DNA from: Mycolicibacterium aichiense
Lineage (GTDB): Bacteria; Actinomycetota; Actinomycetes; Mycobacteriales; Mycobacteriaceae
DNA length: 64,000 nucleotides
Direction of reading: 5' to 3'
Assembly: GCF_010726245.1 (NCBI RefSeq)
Contig: NZ_AP022561.1
Coordinates: 4,030,001-4,094,000 of the forward strand
Made by a program: the position numbers and the translations under genes. Positions within the stretch are counted from its first letter, which is position 1. Every line of letters begins with the position of its first letter. A model generated the notes under the pieces. That model was given only the letters and a program-made list of their open reading frames with translations, searched no databases and was not told the origin of the DNA. Shown here piece by piece: positions 18,660 to 30,622 of this stretch.

Positions 18660-19313
18660 TCAGGGGGTCAACGAGGCGACGTCGGTGCCGAGTACCTCGG
18701 CGATGGCGGCCGCGCTGATCGGCCCCTCGCGCAGGAGTCGCGGGGTCGACCCGGTGAGGTCGACGATCGTCGAGGCGGCCTGCTCCTGCGACGGCCCGGC
18801 ATCGAGATACACCTGAACCAGATCACCGAGCTGGCGCTGCGCCTCCTCCGAGGTCGTCGCCGCCGGACGGCCGGACAAATTCGCGCTGGAGACCGCCATC
18901 GGCCCGGTCTCGCGCAGCAGTTCGATCGCGACCGGGTGCAGCGGCATCCGCAACATCACGGTGCCGCGGGCGTCGCCGAGGTCCCACTGCAGCGAGGGCG
19001 CCTGCTGCACAACCAGGCTCAACGCGCCGGGCCAGAACGCCCGGATCAGTTCGCGGGCGCTGTGCGGCACCGAATACACCAGGCCCTCGATGGTGTGCCA
19101 CGAGCCGACGAGCACACCGACCGGCATGTCGCGACCGCGGCCCTTGGCGGCCAGCAGCGCCGACACGGCACCGCTGTCGAAGGCGTCCGCCCCGATGCCG
19201 TACACCGTGTCGGTGGGCATCACGACCAGCCGGCTGCTCTTGACCGCCGCCGCCGCGGCGGCGATCGCCTCGGCGCGCTTGTCGGGGTCGGCACAGTCGA
19301 ACACCTGGGTCAC
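18660..19313 (-). CDS. L-threonylcarbamoyladenylate synthase (Sua5/YciO/YrdC family)
   Basis: This enzyme makes threonylcarbamoyl-AMP from threonine, bicarbonate and ATP, the first step of t6A37 modification of ANN-decoding tRNAs. The 217-residue protein has the YrdC-fold signature VVMPTDTVYGIGADA, AKGRGRDMPVGVL and MAVSSANLSG. The GTG at 19313 overlaps the prmC stop by four bases, has AAGGAG five bases upstream, and gives the length of the M. tuberculosis protein. The open frame to 19370 is rejected as it lies within prmC. Confidence 0.93.
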   Translation of the reverse strand: MTQVFDCADPDKRAEAIAAAAAAVKSSRLVVMPTDTVYGIGADAFDSGAVSALLAAKGRGRDMPVGVLVGSWHTIEGLVYSVPHSARELIRAFWPGALSLVVQQAPSLQWDLGDARGTVMLRMPLHPVAIELLRETGPMAVSSANLSGRPAATTSEEAQRQLGDLVQVYLDAGPSQEQAASTIVDLTGSTPRLLREGPISAAAIAEVLGTDVASLTP

Positions 19314-20154
19314 GCTGACTCCTTTACCCGGCGGGCGGTCACGAATCGGGGGCGGCCGGCCAGATCGCAATGTGGGGTGATGTCGGCGAAAAAGTCTGTG
19401 GCACTGATGGTTTCAACAGTCAGCTCCGACGTGGTGTCATCGTGCTCGACAGCCAGCAGTCCGCCGGGCCTGAGCCAGCCACCGGCCAGGCGCGCGATAG
19501 GACCGATCACGGCCATACCGTCGTCGCCGCCGAACAGCGCATGCGCCGGGTCGTGGTCGGCCACTTCGGGTTCCAGCTCTGCCCCGACAGGGATGTACGG
19601 CGGGTTGGATACCACGAGGTCGACGCTACCGCGCAACTCTGGGAGCAGCCCCGCGACGGTCACGTCAGCTTCGATGAGTTCGACGGCCGTCGACTCGGCG
19701 TTGCGGCGGGCGTAGCCCAGCGCGGTGGGGTCGTCGTCGACGGCGATCACCCGCGCCTGCGGTCGCTGCGTGGCCAGCGCGATCGCCAGCGCACCGGATC
19801 CGGTACACAGGTCGACGATCGTCGGGTGATCGGGCAAGCGTTGCGCCAGAGCCCATTCCAGCAGCGCCTCAGTCTCCGGACGCGGGATGAACACCCCGGG
19901 ACCGACCGTCAGATCCAGCGGGCCGAACGGCGCCGAGCCGGTCAGGTGCTGCACCGGAACGCGGGTTCGCCGGGCGTCGATGATCTCGTGATAGCGGCGG
20001 AAGAAGTCGGCGTCGGGCTCGTCGATGGTGCCCAGCCGGCCCCGAACGGTGCCGGCCAGATGGGCCGCCAACAGCTCAGCGTCGATGCGTGCCGAGTCGA
20101 TGCCCGCGCGAGCGAGCGCAGCGGTGGCCACGTCGATGGCCTGCCGCAGCCGGT

Positions 20155-20158
<4 letters not shown>
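19310..20158 (-). CDS. prmC: Peptide chain release factor N5-glutamine methyltransferase
   Basis: PrmC methylates the glutamine of the GGQ motif in release factors using S-adenosylmethionine. The 282-residue protein has an N-terminal helical domain, the SAM-binding motif [15 protein letters not shown], and the catalytic VSNPPYIP motif. The ATG at 20158 overlaps the stop of prfA (ATGA), so the enzyme is translationally coupled to its substrate. The longer frame to 20785 reads through prfA in another frame and is not used. Confidence 0.95.
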
Positions 20159-21222
<1,064 letters not shown>

Positions 21223-21311
21223 GATCGCTTCCTCCTGTCGTCAACCGGCCCCGAACGCAAACCGACGCCCGGCCTGCGCGCATGGCAGCAGAGCGGGCGT
21301 CGGTAAAGCAG

Positions 21312-21542
21312 CTACTTGTCGGCAGTCTCGCCGGTCTTGCGCTTGCCGTAGCGCTTCTCGAAGCGGGCGACGCGGCCGCCGCTGTCGAGGATCTTCTGCT
21401 TGCCGGTGTAGAACGGGTGGCACTGCGAGCACACCTCGACGGTGATGTGTCCGCCGTCCTTGGTGCTGCGAGTGGTGAACGAATTGCCACAACCGCAGAC
21501 CACGGTGGTCTCGGCGTAAGCGGGATGAATCCCAGTTTTCAT
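21312..21542 (-). CDS. rpmE: 50S ribosomal protein L31, zinc-binding form
   Basis: This is a large-subunit protein of 76 residues. It carries the zinc-binding cysteines C16, C18, C38 and C41 (CGCGNSF and CSQCHPF), so it is the primary, zinc-containing paralogue rather than the zinc-independent RpmE2 form. In M. tuberculosis rpmE follows rho directly; here a three-gene block separates them. Confidence 0.96.
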   Translation of the reverse strand: MKTGIHPAYAETTVVCGCGNSFTTRSTKDGGHITVEVCSQCHPFYTGKQKILDSGGRVARFEKRYGKRKTGETADK

Positions 21543-21687
21543 GGTGTCCTCTGCATTCGATGGTCGCCGGGTCGCCCGAGTGTTTTCCTGGCAGTTCGAG
21601 CGTGAACCGGTACCTGAGGTGGTCGACGATCCAGTATGCCAGGTTGACCGTCACCAGCCCAAACGCGCGGTCGCCTCGGCCTATTCC

Positions 21688-23262
21688 TCAGGCGATGGCG
21701 TAGCTCCTCGACCGCGCCGCGCGGGTCCACAGCACACCCTTGCGGGGCTTGGTCCCCTGGATGATCAGCTCACGCTTGAGCACCTTGTTGGTGGCGGTGG
21801 CCGGCAGCTCGTCGGCGATCCAGACGTACCGGGGCCACGACTTGGGCGACAGGTCCGACTGATGGGCCAGAAAGTCCTCCAGCTCGGCGGGGGTCAGTTC
21901 GGCGTTGTCGGCGAGCACGATCGCCGCCATCACCTGATCGCCCACATGCTCGTCCGGCACCGGGTAGACCGCCACCTGGCTGACCTGCGGCAACCGCAGG
22001 ATGATCCGCTCGATGGGAGCGGCGGCCATGTTCTCGCCGTCGACGCGCATCCAGTCCGCGGTGCGGCCGGCCAGATAGATCCAGCCGTCGGCGTCGCGGT
22101 AGCCGAGGTCACCGGACCAGTACATGCCGTGGCGCAGGCGTTCGTCGGTGGCGTTGCCGTCGTTGTAATACCCGCCGAACATGCCGCCGCCGGTGGTGTT
22201 GACGATCTCCCCCACCGCCTCGTCGGCGTTGGCCAGCGCGCCGGCCTCGTCGAACACCGCCGTCGCGCATTCCTGCCGGGTCTCGGGGTCATAGATGGCC
22301 ACGCCGGGGAAGCCGCGCCCTACCGAACCGGGTGGGCAGTCATCCTCGCGGGTGATGATGACCGCGCCCTCGGTGGAACCGAACCCGTCCCACACCGCGC
22401 ACCCGAAGCGGCGCCCGAATTCGGCGATGTCGCGGTCGGTGGCCTCATTGCCGAACGCGACCCGCAGCGGATTGTCGTGGTCGTCGGGCTGCTCCGGTGT
22501 GGCCAGTACGTAGGCCAGCGGCTTGCCGACGTAGTTCATGTAGGTGGCACCGTACCGACGCAGGTCGGCGAGCAGGCCGGACGCCGAGAACGCGGCCGGC
22601 GCCATCGCCGCACCGGCGTTGAGCGCCACCGCCCAGCCGGCCATCAGCGCATTGGAGTGGAACAGCGGCATCGACAGGTAGCAGACGTCATCGGCGGTGA
22701 TCCCGAACCGGTCGGCCAGCGCGACGCCGGCGAACGGCACCATCATGTGCGCGACCTGAACCGCCTTGGGTTCGCCGCTGGTGCCGGAGGTGAAGATCAG
22801 CATGAACGTGTCGGTCGCGGCGACTTCCCGGTGCGGTGTCAGCTCGCCGGCGTCGGCCAGCAGCGCCGACCATTCGTCGGAGTCGACGTCGAACACCTGG
22901 ACGCCGGGCAGTTCCAGGCCCTCGAGCAGTTCACGGTGCGCCGAATCGGTGAGCAGGATCTGGCAGTCGGCCTTGACGATGTCCCGGGCCAGCGCCGCAC
23001 CGCGGCGAGTGTTGTTGACCCCGCACAGCACATAGCCGCCGAGGCCGGCCGCCGCCATAGCGGTCAGCATCGCGGGAGTGTTGCCCAGCAGCGTGCCGAC
23101 GTGCAGTGGCCGATCGCTGTCGGCGATCGCGATCAGCCCCGCCGCCTGGCGGGCGGCCTCGTCGAGGTGTTCGCGCCAGGTCCACACCTGCTCGCCGAAC
23201 TTCACCGCCGGTGTGGTGTCGTCGAGGCGCTGACGAAGCAGCTGCTGGACGGTCTCGGCCAC
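21688..23262 (-). CDS. fadD1: Acyl-CoA synthetase, FadD1-like
   Basis: This ANL-superfamily enzyme activates fatty or other carboxylic acids through an acyl-AMP, probably to CoA thioesters. It has about 524 residues with the P-loop IFTSGTSGEPKAV (about 156-168), the A5-type motif GFGSTEGAV, SGDLGYRDADGW and the C-terminal hinge around RTADWMRVDGEN. The GTG at 23262 is preferred because GAGGGGAGA lies just upstream and the N-terminus then matches the M. tuberculosis FadD1 start (ETVQxLLRxRL). An ATG at 23292 is an alternative. It diverges from a TetR gene, its probable regulator. The substrate is unknown. Confidence 0.85.
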   Translation of the reverse strand: MAETVQQLLRQRLDDTTPAVKFGEQVWTWREHLDEAARQAAGLIAIADSDRPLHVGTLLGNTPAMLTAMAAAGLGGYVLCGVNNTRRGAALARDIVKADCQILLTDSAHRELLEGLELPGVQVFDVDSDEWSALLADAGELTPHREVAATDTFMLIFTSGTSGEPKAVQVAHMMVPFAGVALADRFGITADDVCYLSMPLFHSNALMAGWAVALNAGAAMAPAAFSASGLLADLRRYGATYMNYVGKPLAYVLATPEQPDDHDNPLRVAFGNEATDRDIAEFGRRFGCAVWDGFGSTEGAVIITREDDCPPGSVGRGFPGVAIYDPETRQECATAVFDEAGALANADEAVGEIVNTTGGGMFGGYYNDGNATDERLRHGMYWSGDLGYRDADGWIYLAGRTADWMRVDGENMAAAPIERIILRLPQVSQVAVYPVPDEHVGDQVMAAIVLADNAELTPAELEDFLAHQSDLSPKSWPRYVWIADELPATATNKVLKRELIIQGTKPRKGVLWTRAARSRSYAIA

Positions 23263-23370
23263 GGATCTCCCCTCTTCGGCCAACTTCGGCATCCCGCGGC
23301 TTTCCAGAGTGCCTTAGGTCACAATAGAAGCGCAGGGTAAACAGAATGCCAGATCTGTCTACCAGTGTGC

Positions 23371-23389
23371 GGGACGGCTGGCCGGTCCC
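23371..23389. promoter_or_regulatory. Candidate TetR operator between fadD1 and tetR
   Basis: GGGACGGC-TG-GCCGGTCCC forms an inverted repeat with one bulged base. It sits in the middle of the 183-base divergent region, 56 bases before the tetR GTG. TetR regulators commonly bind such sites beside their own gene. The operator call is inference. Confidence 0.4.
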
Positions 23390-23445
23390 GTTTGAAAGGA
23401 TGTCCGTATCGGGACTGTCGGGTCGAGACAAGGAGGGCCACCAAG

Positions 23446-24066
23446 GTGACTGCCAGCGCCGACGCCGACAGCCGACAGAAATCCGTGCAGGAGCGGCTGG
23501 TGGACGCCGCCGAGTCGTGCCTGCGCGCCAAGGGCATCCGGGCGACCACGGTCTCCGAGGTGGCCGAGGCAGCGGGGGTCTCCCGCGGCTGGCTTTACCG
23601 GCACTACCCCGACAAGGCCTCGCTGCTGGGTGCGGCGATCGTGCGCCTGAACAATGCGTTCTGGGCCGAATCGCACCAAGTGCTCGACGGACTCGACACC
23701 TTCGAGGATCGATTGGCCGTCGGAGTGCGGCTGGGCCGCAGCGCCTACGACTCCCCCGGCGCGCTCGTGATGCAGCTGCGACGCGACGAACCCGAGGAGT
23801 TCGCGGCTTGCGCCGGCGCCGGCGTGCAGGGCCTGGTGCCCGATCTCGGCCGGTTCTGGCGGCCGTACCTGGAGGCGGCACGCGACGGCGGCGAGATCCA
23901 CGCCGACACCGACCTCGACGAGGCAGCCGAGTGGGTGGCCCGGGTGCAGATCACCCTCGGCACCGTTCCCGGCGAGACGATCGACCCCGACGACCACGCC
24001 GCCGTGCTGCGCTTCATGCGGCGCTACGTGCTCCCCGGACTCCGGATGGCACCCGCCGCGGAGTGA
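23446..24066 (+). CDS. TetR-family transcriptional regulator
   Basis: This is a 206-residue regulator. The N-terminal DNA-binding domain is typical, VQERLVDAAESCLRAKGIR then TTVSEVAEAAGVSRGWLYRHYPDKASLL, followed by a variable ligand-binding domain. The GTG at 23446 is chosen for the AAGGAGG nine bases upstream; the frame is open back to 23365 but lacks a ribosome site there. It is divergent from the fadD1-like gene, so it probably represses that gene and itself and responds to an acyl ligand. The ligand cannot be read from the sequence. Confidence 0.88.
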   Translation: MTASADADSRQKSVQERLVDAAESCLRAKGIRATTVSEVAEAAGVSRGWLYRHYPDKASLLGAAIVRLNNAFWAESHQVLDGLDTFEDRLAVGVRLGRSAYDSPGALVMQLRRDEPEEFAACAGAGVQGLVPDLGRFWRPYLEAARDGGEIHADTDLDEAAEWVARVQITLGTVPGETIDPDDHAAVLRFMRRYVLPGLRMAPAAE

Positions 24067-24081
24067 GCGCTGCCGAAAACC

Positions 24082-24106
24082 ATTGCGCGCCAAGCGCAAT
24101 CATAAT
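24082..24106 (+). promoter_or_regulatory. Candidate promoter with overlapping palindrome before the lipoprotein gene
   Basis: CATAAT (24101-24106) is a good -10 candidate. Immediately upstream lies a perfect 7-bp inverted repeat ATTGCGC-GCCAA-GCGCAAT (24082-24100), filling the space where a repressor would block RNA polymerase. No -35 match is seen. It could alternatively be the tetR terminator, but no T-run follows. Confidence 0.4.
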
Positions 24107-24128
24107 CTCTGCGCCGCACCGACCGACC

Positions 24129-24147
24129 GCCTGACACAATGTCAGGC
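24129..24147. repeat. Perfect 8-bp inverted repeat spanning the lipoprotein start codon
   Basis: GCCTGACA-CAA-TGTCAGGC is a perfect inverted repeat with a three-base centre. It includes the first possible ATG (24139) and ends just before the second (24148). It could be an operator or an mRNA hairpin hiding the start. Confidence 0.6.
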
Positions 24148-24954
24148 ATGGGCACACGCAGCCGCCGGGGGGCGGTCTTGGTTGCAACTTTGGCCGTCGG
24201 TCTCACCGCATGCGGGGGTTCGACAAACACGTCGGCGACGACGACGGCCACCACGGCGGCCGTCGGCTCGTCTGGGTCCGCGGCTGCGTCGCCCACGACC
24301 GAGGCGCCCACGAAGGGCGTCGCCAACAAACAGACCTATTCGGTCACCCGGTCCACCGCCGGTGATGCCACCACCGACGGCAAGGGCCGATGGACATTGG
24401 CCGTCGACACCATCACCGGTGGCGATCCACGGGTGGCCGGAGCCTTCAACAGCGCGGTGCACGCCTCCGCCGACGGACAGCTGGAACCGGTCAAACGCGA
24501 CGCCGACCCAGACGGCACATGGACGTTCGAGACCCAGCCGCAGATCTACTTCGGCGGCGCATCGGTGTCGGAATTGATCAGCGGCCTGTATGTGCATACG
24601 CCGTCGGCGCATCCGAGCAGCTACGTCAGCACAGTGGTGATCGACGCGCGCAGCGCCAAGCCGATCACGTTGGGAGACTTGTTCATTGACAAACAAGCGG
24701 GGTTGGACAAGCTCTCCGAACAGACGAAGGCGTTACTGCCCGCCGTCAGCGGAGTGGGGCCGACGCCGATGCCCGACGAACCGGGCAACGCGCCGACAGA
24801 GGCGAACTTCGCCAACTGGATTCCGACGCCGGCGGGGTTGGAGATTCACTTCGCCGACTACCAGTTCTTCCACGGCACACCGACGATCACAGTGCCCTGG
24901 TCGGCACTCGACGGTCTGCTGGCGCCCGGCATGGACGCACTGAGGCAGAGCTAG
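24139..24954 (+). CDS. Secreted lipoprotein with DUF3298-type C-terminal domain
   Basis: This protein of 271 residues has a type II signal peptide (RRGAVLVATLAVGLTAC) with the lipobox cysteine at about residue 25. A Thr/Ala/Ser-rich linker follows, to about residue 60. The folded part contains segments typical of DUF3298/RsiV-like mycobacterial exported proteins, such as LGDLFIDKQAGLDKLSE and the closing VPWSALDGLLAPGM. It probably sits on the outer face of the membrane; function is unknown. Two ATGs, 24139 and 24148, are possible and neither has a clear ribosome site. It ends six bases before the convergent rho stop. Confidence 0.8.
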   Translation: MSGMGTRSRRGAVLVATLAVGLTACGGSTNTSATTTATTAAVGSSGSAAASPTTEAPTKGVANKQTYSVTRSTAGDATTDGKGRWTLAVDTITGGDPRVAGAFNSAVHASADGQLEPVKRDADPDGTWTFETQPQIYFGGASVSELISGLYVHTPSAHPSSYVSTVVIDARSAKPITLGDLFIDKQAGLDKLSEQTKALLPAVSGVGPTPMPDEPGNAPTEANFANWIPTPAGLEIHFADYQFFHGTPTITVPWSALDGLLAPGMDALRQS

Positions 24955-24960
24955 TTCGGG

Positions 24961-26988
24961 TTAGTCGAGGTCGCCGTTGCCGGTGGGGCCGCCGGGCGTG
25001 TTCTTGGACACCTGAACCAGGAACTCGTAGTTGTTCTTGGTCTTGCGAAGCTGGCTCATCAGCAGGTCGATGGCCTGATGCGAGTCCAGCCCCGACAGCA
25101 CGCGCCGCAGCTTGTGCACGATCGCGAACTCGTCGGGGCTCAGCAGCAGCTCGTCCTTGCGGGTGCCCGACGGGTTGACGTCGACCGCGGGGAACACCCG
25201 GCGCTCGGCGATCTTGCGATCGAGCTTGAGCTCGGCGTTGCCGGTGCCCTTGAACTCTTCGAAGATCACGGTGTCACCGGTCGAACCGGTCTCCACCATG
25301 GCCGTCGCGATGATGGTCAGCGAGCCACCGTGCTCGATGTTGCGGGCCGCGCCCAGGAACCGCTTCGGCGGATACAGCGCGGTCGAGTCCACACCACCGG
25401 ACAGGATGCGGCCGGACGCCGGCGAGGCGTTGTTGTAGGCACGGCCCAGGCGGGTGATCGAGTCGAGCAGCACCACGACATCTTTGCCCTGCTCGACCAG
25501 GCGCTTGGCCCGCTCGATGGCCAGCTCGGCGGCCTGGGTGTGGTCTGACGGCGGACGGTCGAAGGTCGAGGCGATGACCTCACCCTTGACCGACCGCTGC
25601 ATGTCGGTGACTTCTTCGGGACGCTCGTCGACCAGCACCACCATCAGGTGGCACTCGGGGTTGTTGCGGGTGATCGCATTCGCGATGTCCTGCATGATCG
25701 TGGTCTTACCGGCCTTGGGCGGCGACACGATCAGGGCCCGCTGGCCCTTGCCGATCGGCATGATCAGGTCGATTACCCGAGTGGTCAGGCGGTCGCTGGT
25801 GGTCTCGAGGCGCAGTCGCTGGTTCGGGTAGAGCGGCGTCATCTTGGTGAAGTCTGGCCGGTTCTTGGCCGCCTCGACCGGGCCGCCGTTGACGCTGTCC
25901 AGGCGGACCAGCGGGTTGAACTTCTGCCGCTGGTTGTTCTGCTCGCCTTCCTTGGCCACCCGGACCGCGCCGGTGACGGCATCGCCGCGGCGCAGGCCGT
26001 TCTTGCGGACCATGTTCATCGAGACGTAGACGTCGTTGGGACCGGCCAGGTAGCCCGAGGTGCGGACGAAGGCGTAGTTGTCCAGCACGTCGAGGATGCC
26101 GGCGACCGGCTGAACGACGTCATCTTCGCGCAGTTCGGTGTCGTTGCCGCCACCGCCCTCGCCACCCTGCCGCTCACCGCGGCGGCGACGGTCGCGGAAC
26201 CGGCGGCCGCGACGGCCCTGGCGGTCGTCGTCGTCGCCGTCGTTGTCGCGGTTCTGGTTGTTGTTGTTGCGGTTCTGGTTGTCCCCGCGGTTCTGGTTGT
26301 CCCCGCGGTTCTGGTTGTCACCACGGTTCTGGTTCTCCCCGCGGTTCTGATTGTCACCACGGTTCTGGTTGTCCCCGCGGTTCTGGTTCTGCTGGCCGCC
26401 GGACTGGTTGGCGCCCTGGTCACCCGAGTCGCGGTTGTCGGCCTTGTTCTCGGACTTCTTCTCACCCTGCTCGGGCCGATTGTCCTGCGACTTCGGCTGG
26501 TCTGCAGCGTCGGACCCGGAGGCTCCGGCCTCACGGGTCGCGGTCCGCCGCTCACGGCGACGCGGTTCGCCACCATTGGTGTCGGCGGACGCGGTGTCGG
26601 CGGTGTTCTCGGCGTTGTCGCGGGCCTCGGTGTTGTCGCGGGCCTCGGTGGGCTCGGCGGCGGGCTGGGCTGCGGGCGCCTTCTCGGCGGTGTCGGCACT
26701 GCGTGGGGCGGTCCCGTTGCCGCCGTTCTGGTGCTCCTTGATGGCGGCGATGAGATCGCTCTTGCGCATTCCGGAGGTTCCCTTGACACCAACGCGGCTG
26801 GCCAGGGCACGAAGTTCGGGCAAAACCATCGTGGAGAGCGAGGCGCTCGGGCCGGCGTCCCCACTGGGGGCGGCCTGCGGGGAGGTGTCCGGCCGAGAGT
26901 CAGGCGCCGAGGGGGATTCTGCGGTCACGGCGGGCGCCTCCGTCTGAGGGGCGCGTTCTGCAGCCGTGATCAGGTCCGTATCGGTCAC
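24961..26988 (-). CDS. rho: Transcription termination factor Rho
   Basis: Rho is the hexameric RNA helicase that ends transcription at Rho-dependent sites. The protein has 675 residues, far longer than the roughly 420 of E. coli. It has an N-terminal Rho_N/SAP-like helix pair (about 51-87), a disordered insertion of about 200 residues, the RNA-binding cold-shock-like domain from about 290, and the ATPase with P-loop SPPKAGKT (about 422-429) and VLLDSITRLGRAYN. The insertion is rich in Asn, Arg, Asp and Gln and has six NQNRGD-type repeats. Long insertions are known in actinobacterial Rho and aid RNA binding. A GAAAGGAAAT site precedes the GTG at 26988. Confidence 0.96.
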   Translation of the reverse strand: MTDTDLITAAERAPQTEAPAVTAESPSAPDSRPDTSPQAAPSGDAGPSASLSTMVLPELRALASRVGVKGTSGMRKSDLIAAIKEHQNGGNGTAPRSADTAEKAPAAQPAAEPTEARDNTEARDNAENTADTASADTNGGEPRRRERRTATREAGASGSDAADQPKSQDNRPEQGEKKSENKADNRDSGDQGANQSGGQQNQNRGDNQNRGDNQNRGENQNRGDNQNRGDNQNRGDNQNRNNNNQNRDNDGDDDDRQGRRGRRFRDRRRRGERQGGEGGGGNDTELREDDVVQPVAGILDVLDNYAFVRTSGYLAGPNDVYVSMNMVRKNGLRRGDAVTGAVRVAKEGEQNNQRQKFNPLVRLDSVNGGPVEAAKNRPDFTKMTPLYPNQRLRLETTSDRLTTRVIDLIMPIGKGQRALIVSPPKAGKTTIMQDIANAITRNNPECHLMVVLVDERPEEVTDMQRSVKGEVIASTFDRPPSDHTQAAELAIERAKRLVEQGKDVVVLLDSITRLGRAYNNASPASGRILSGGVDSTALYPPKRFLGAARNIEHGGSLTIIATAMVETGSTGDTVIFEEFKGTGNAELKLDRKIAERRVFPAVDVNPSGTRKDELLLSPDEFAIVHKLRRVLSGLDSHQAIDLLMSQLRKTKNNYEFLVQVSKNTPGGPTGNGDLD
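26281..26388 (-). repeat. Six 18-bp tandem repeats inside rho
   Basis: Six in-frame copies of an 18-bp unit encode NQNRGD (one copy is NQNRGE), residues about 201-236 of Rho. The unit length keeps the frame, so copy-number changes would only lengthen or shorten the disordered RNA-binding insertion. Confidence 0.9.
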
Positions 26989-27034
26989 GGATTTCCTTTC
27001 TTTCCCCCGCCGTTCATCGGGGCGAGGGGTTCTG

Positions 27035-27058
27035 GCATTCAGCCGATTCGCTGAATGC
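27035..27058 (-). promoter_or_regulatory. Hairpin in the rho leader
   Basis: GCATTCAG and CTGAATGC form a perfect 8-bp stem around an 8-base loop, 47 bases before the rho start. The thrB-rho gap (26989-27271) has no gene. The hairpin may affect rho expression or be part of a thrB-side terminator; this is inference. Confidence 0.4.
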
Positions 27059-27271
27059 GAAGTCTCACCATCGTCTGTGTGTCAACGGTGATCGCCGGGA
27101 TTCGCGACCATGGAGGTATGGCGAACCGTCAGTCCATGAGTTGAACACAAGAGAAATTGGTGGTCGTCCTAGTGTCGGCGCAGGAACAGTCGCTGCGATT
27201 GCCGGGACGGCACCGAGGATATCCCCCTTTAGCGCCGGAAAGCAAGAAATCGCCTCCGGCGTGTGCGCAAG

Positions 27272-29311
<2,040 letters not shown>

Positions 29312-29315
<4 letters not shown>

Positions 29316-30616
29316 TCGCTGGTTCCCTCCAGGCGCAGCACGCTGTTGACTTCCTGCACCGCATCGTGATCGGCCAGTGCTGCAACGGTTTCCGACAACG
29401 CCGCGTCAGTGGCCCGGTGGGTCACCACGACGATGCGGGCACCCTCGTCAGCCATGCTCTCCTGACGCACCTCGGCGATGCTGACGTCACGCTTGGCGAA
29501 TTCGGCTGCGACCGAGGCCAACACGCCGGGGCGGTCGGTGACGGTCATGCTGACGTAGTACCGGGTCTCGATCATGCCCATCGGCGCGATCGGCAGCTGC
29601 GCGTACTTGGATTCGCGCGGACCGCGGCCACCCTGCACCCGGTTACGGGCGGCCATCACCAGATCGCCCATCACCGCCGACGCCGTCGGCGCGCCGCCGG
29701 CGCCCTGACCGTAGAACATCAACCGGCCGGCGGCCTCCGCCTCGACGACGACGGCGTTGAACGCCCCGTTGACGTTGGCCAGCGGGTGGCTCAACGGGAC
29801 CAGCGCCGGGTAGACGCGGGCGGAAACTCGTTGCTGCCCATCACTTCCGGTGACCCGCTCGCAGATCGAGAGCAGTTTGATGGTGCATCCCAGGGCCTTG
29901 GCCGACTCGAAGTCTTCCGGGGTGATCTTGGTGATGCCCTCGCGGTAGACGTCGTCGGCGGTGACCCGGGTATGGAACGCGATCGACGCCAGGATCGCGG
30001 CCTTGGCCGCGGCGTCGTAACCCTCGACATCGGCCGTCGGGTCGGCCTCGGCGTACCCCAGAGCGCTCGCATCGGCCAGCGCTGAACTGTAATCAGCTCC
30101 GGTGGAAGACATTTCGGACAAGATGTAGTTGGTGGTGCCGTTGACGATGCCCGCCACACGCAGCACAGTGTCGCCGGCCAGCGACTGCGTCAGCGGCCGG
30201 ATCACCGGGATGGCACCAGCCACAGCGGCCTCGAAGTACAAGTCGACATGGGCTCGTTCGGCGGCCTGGGCCAACTCACCGGTGGACTGCGCCAGCAGTG
30301 CCTTGTTCGCCGTCACCACCGATTTGCCGCCCTCGAGCGCGGTCAGGATGGCTTTGCGCGCGGGTTCGACGGGCCCCATCACCTCGACGACGAGGTCCAC
30401 GTCCTCGCGGGACACCAGTTCCTCGACGTTGTCGGTGAGCAACTCCACCGGAAGGCCGCGGTCATCGGCGACCCGGCGCACCGCCACGCCACGCAGCTCC
30501 AGCGGCGCACCGATGCGGGCCGCCAGGTCCGGCGCGCTCTCCTCGATAATCCGGGCAACCTCGCTGCCGACGTTACCCAGGCCCAATACCGCTACGCCTA
30601 TTGCTTTTTCCGTCAT
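29312..30616 (-). CDS. hom: Homoserine dehydrogenase
   Basis: This enzyme reduces aspartate semialdehyde to homoserine, the branch point to threonine, methionine and isoleucine. The 434-residue protein has the NAD(P)-binding Rossmann motif [12 protein letters not shown] (about 10-21), the catalytic region around [14 protein letters not shown], and a C-terminal ACT domain ([20 protein letters not shown]) expected to sense threonine. It is separated from lysA by six bases and overlaps thrC. The gene is also called thrA in mycobacteria. Confidence 0.96.
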
Positions 30617-30622
30617 CGGTTC

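Noticed and set aside
17013..19715. Plus-strand open frame of 900 codons
   Set aside because: It is antisense to wecA, the Sua5 gene and part of prmC, which are clear conserved genes; the translation is low-complexity Arg/Gln/Asp-rich shadow.
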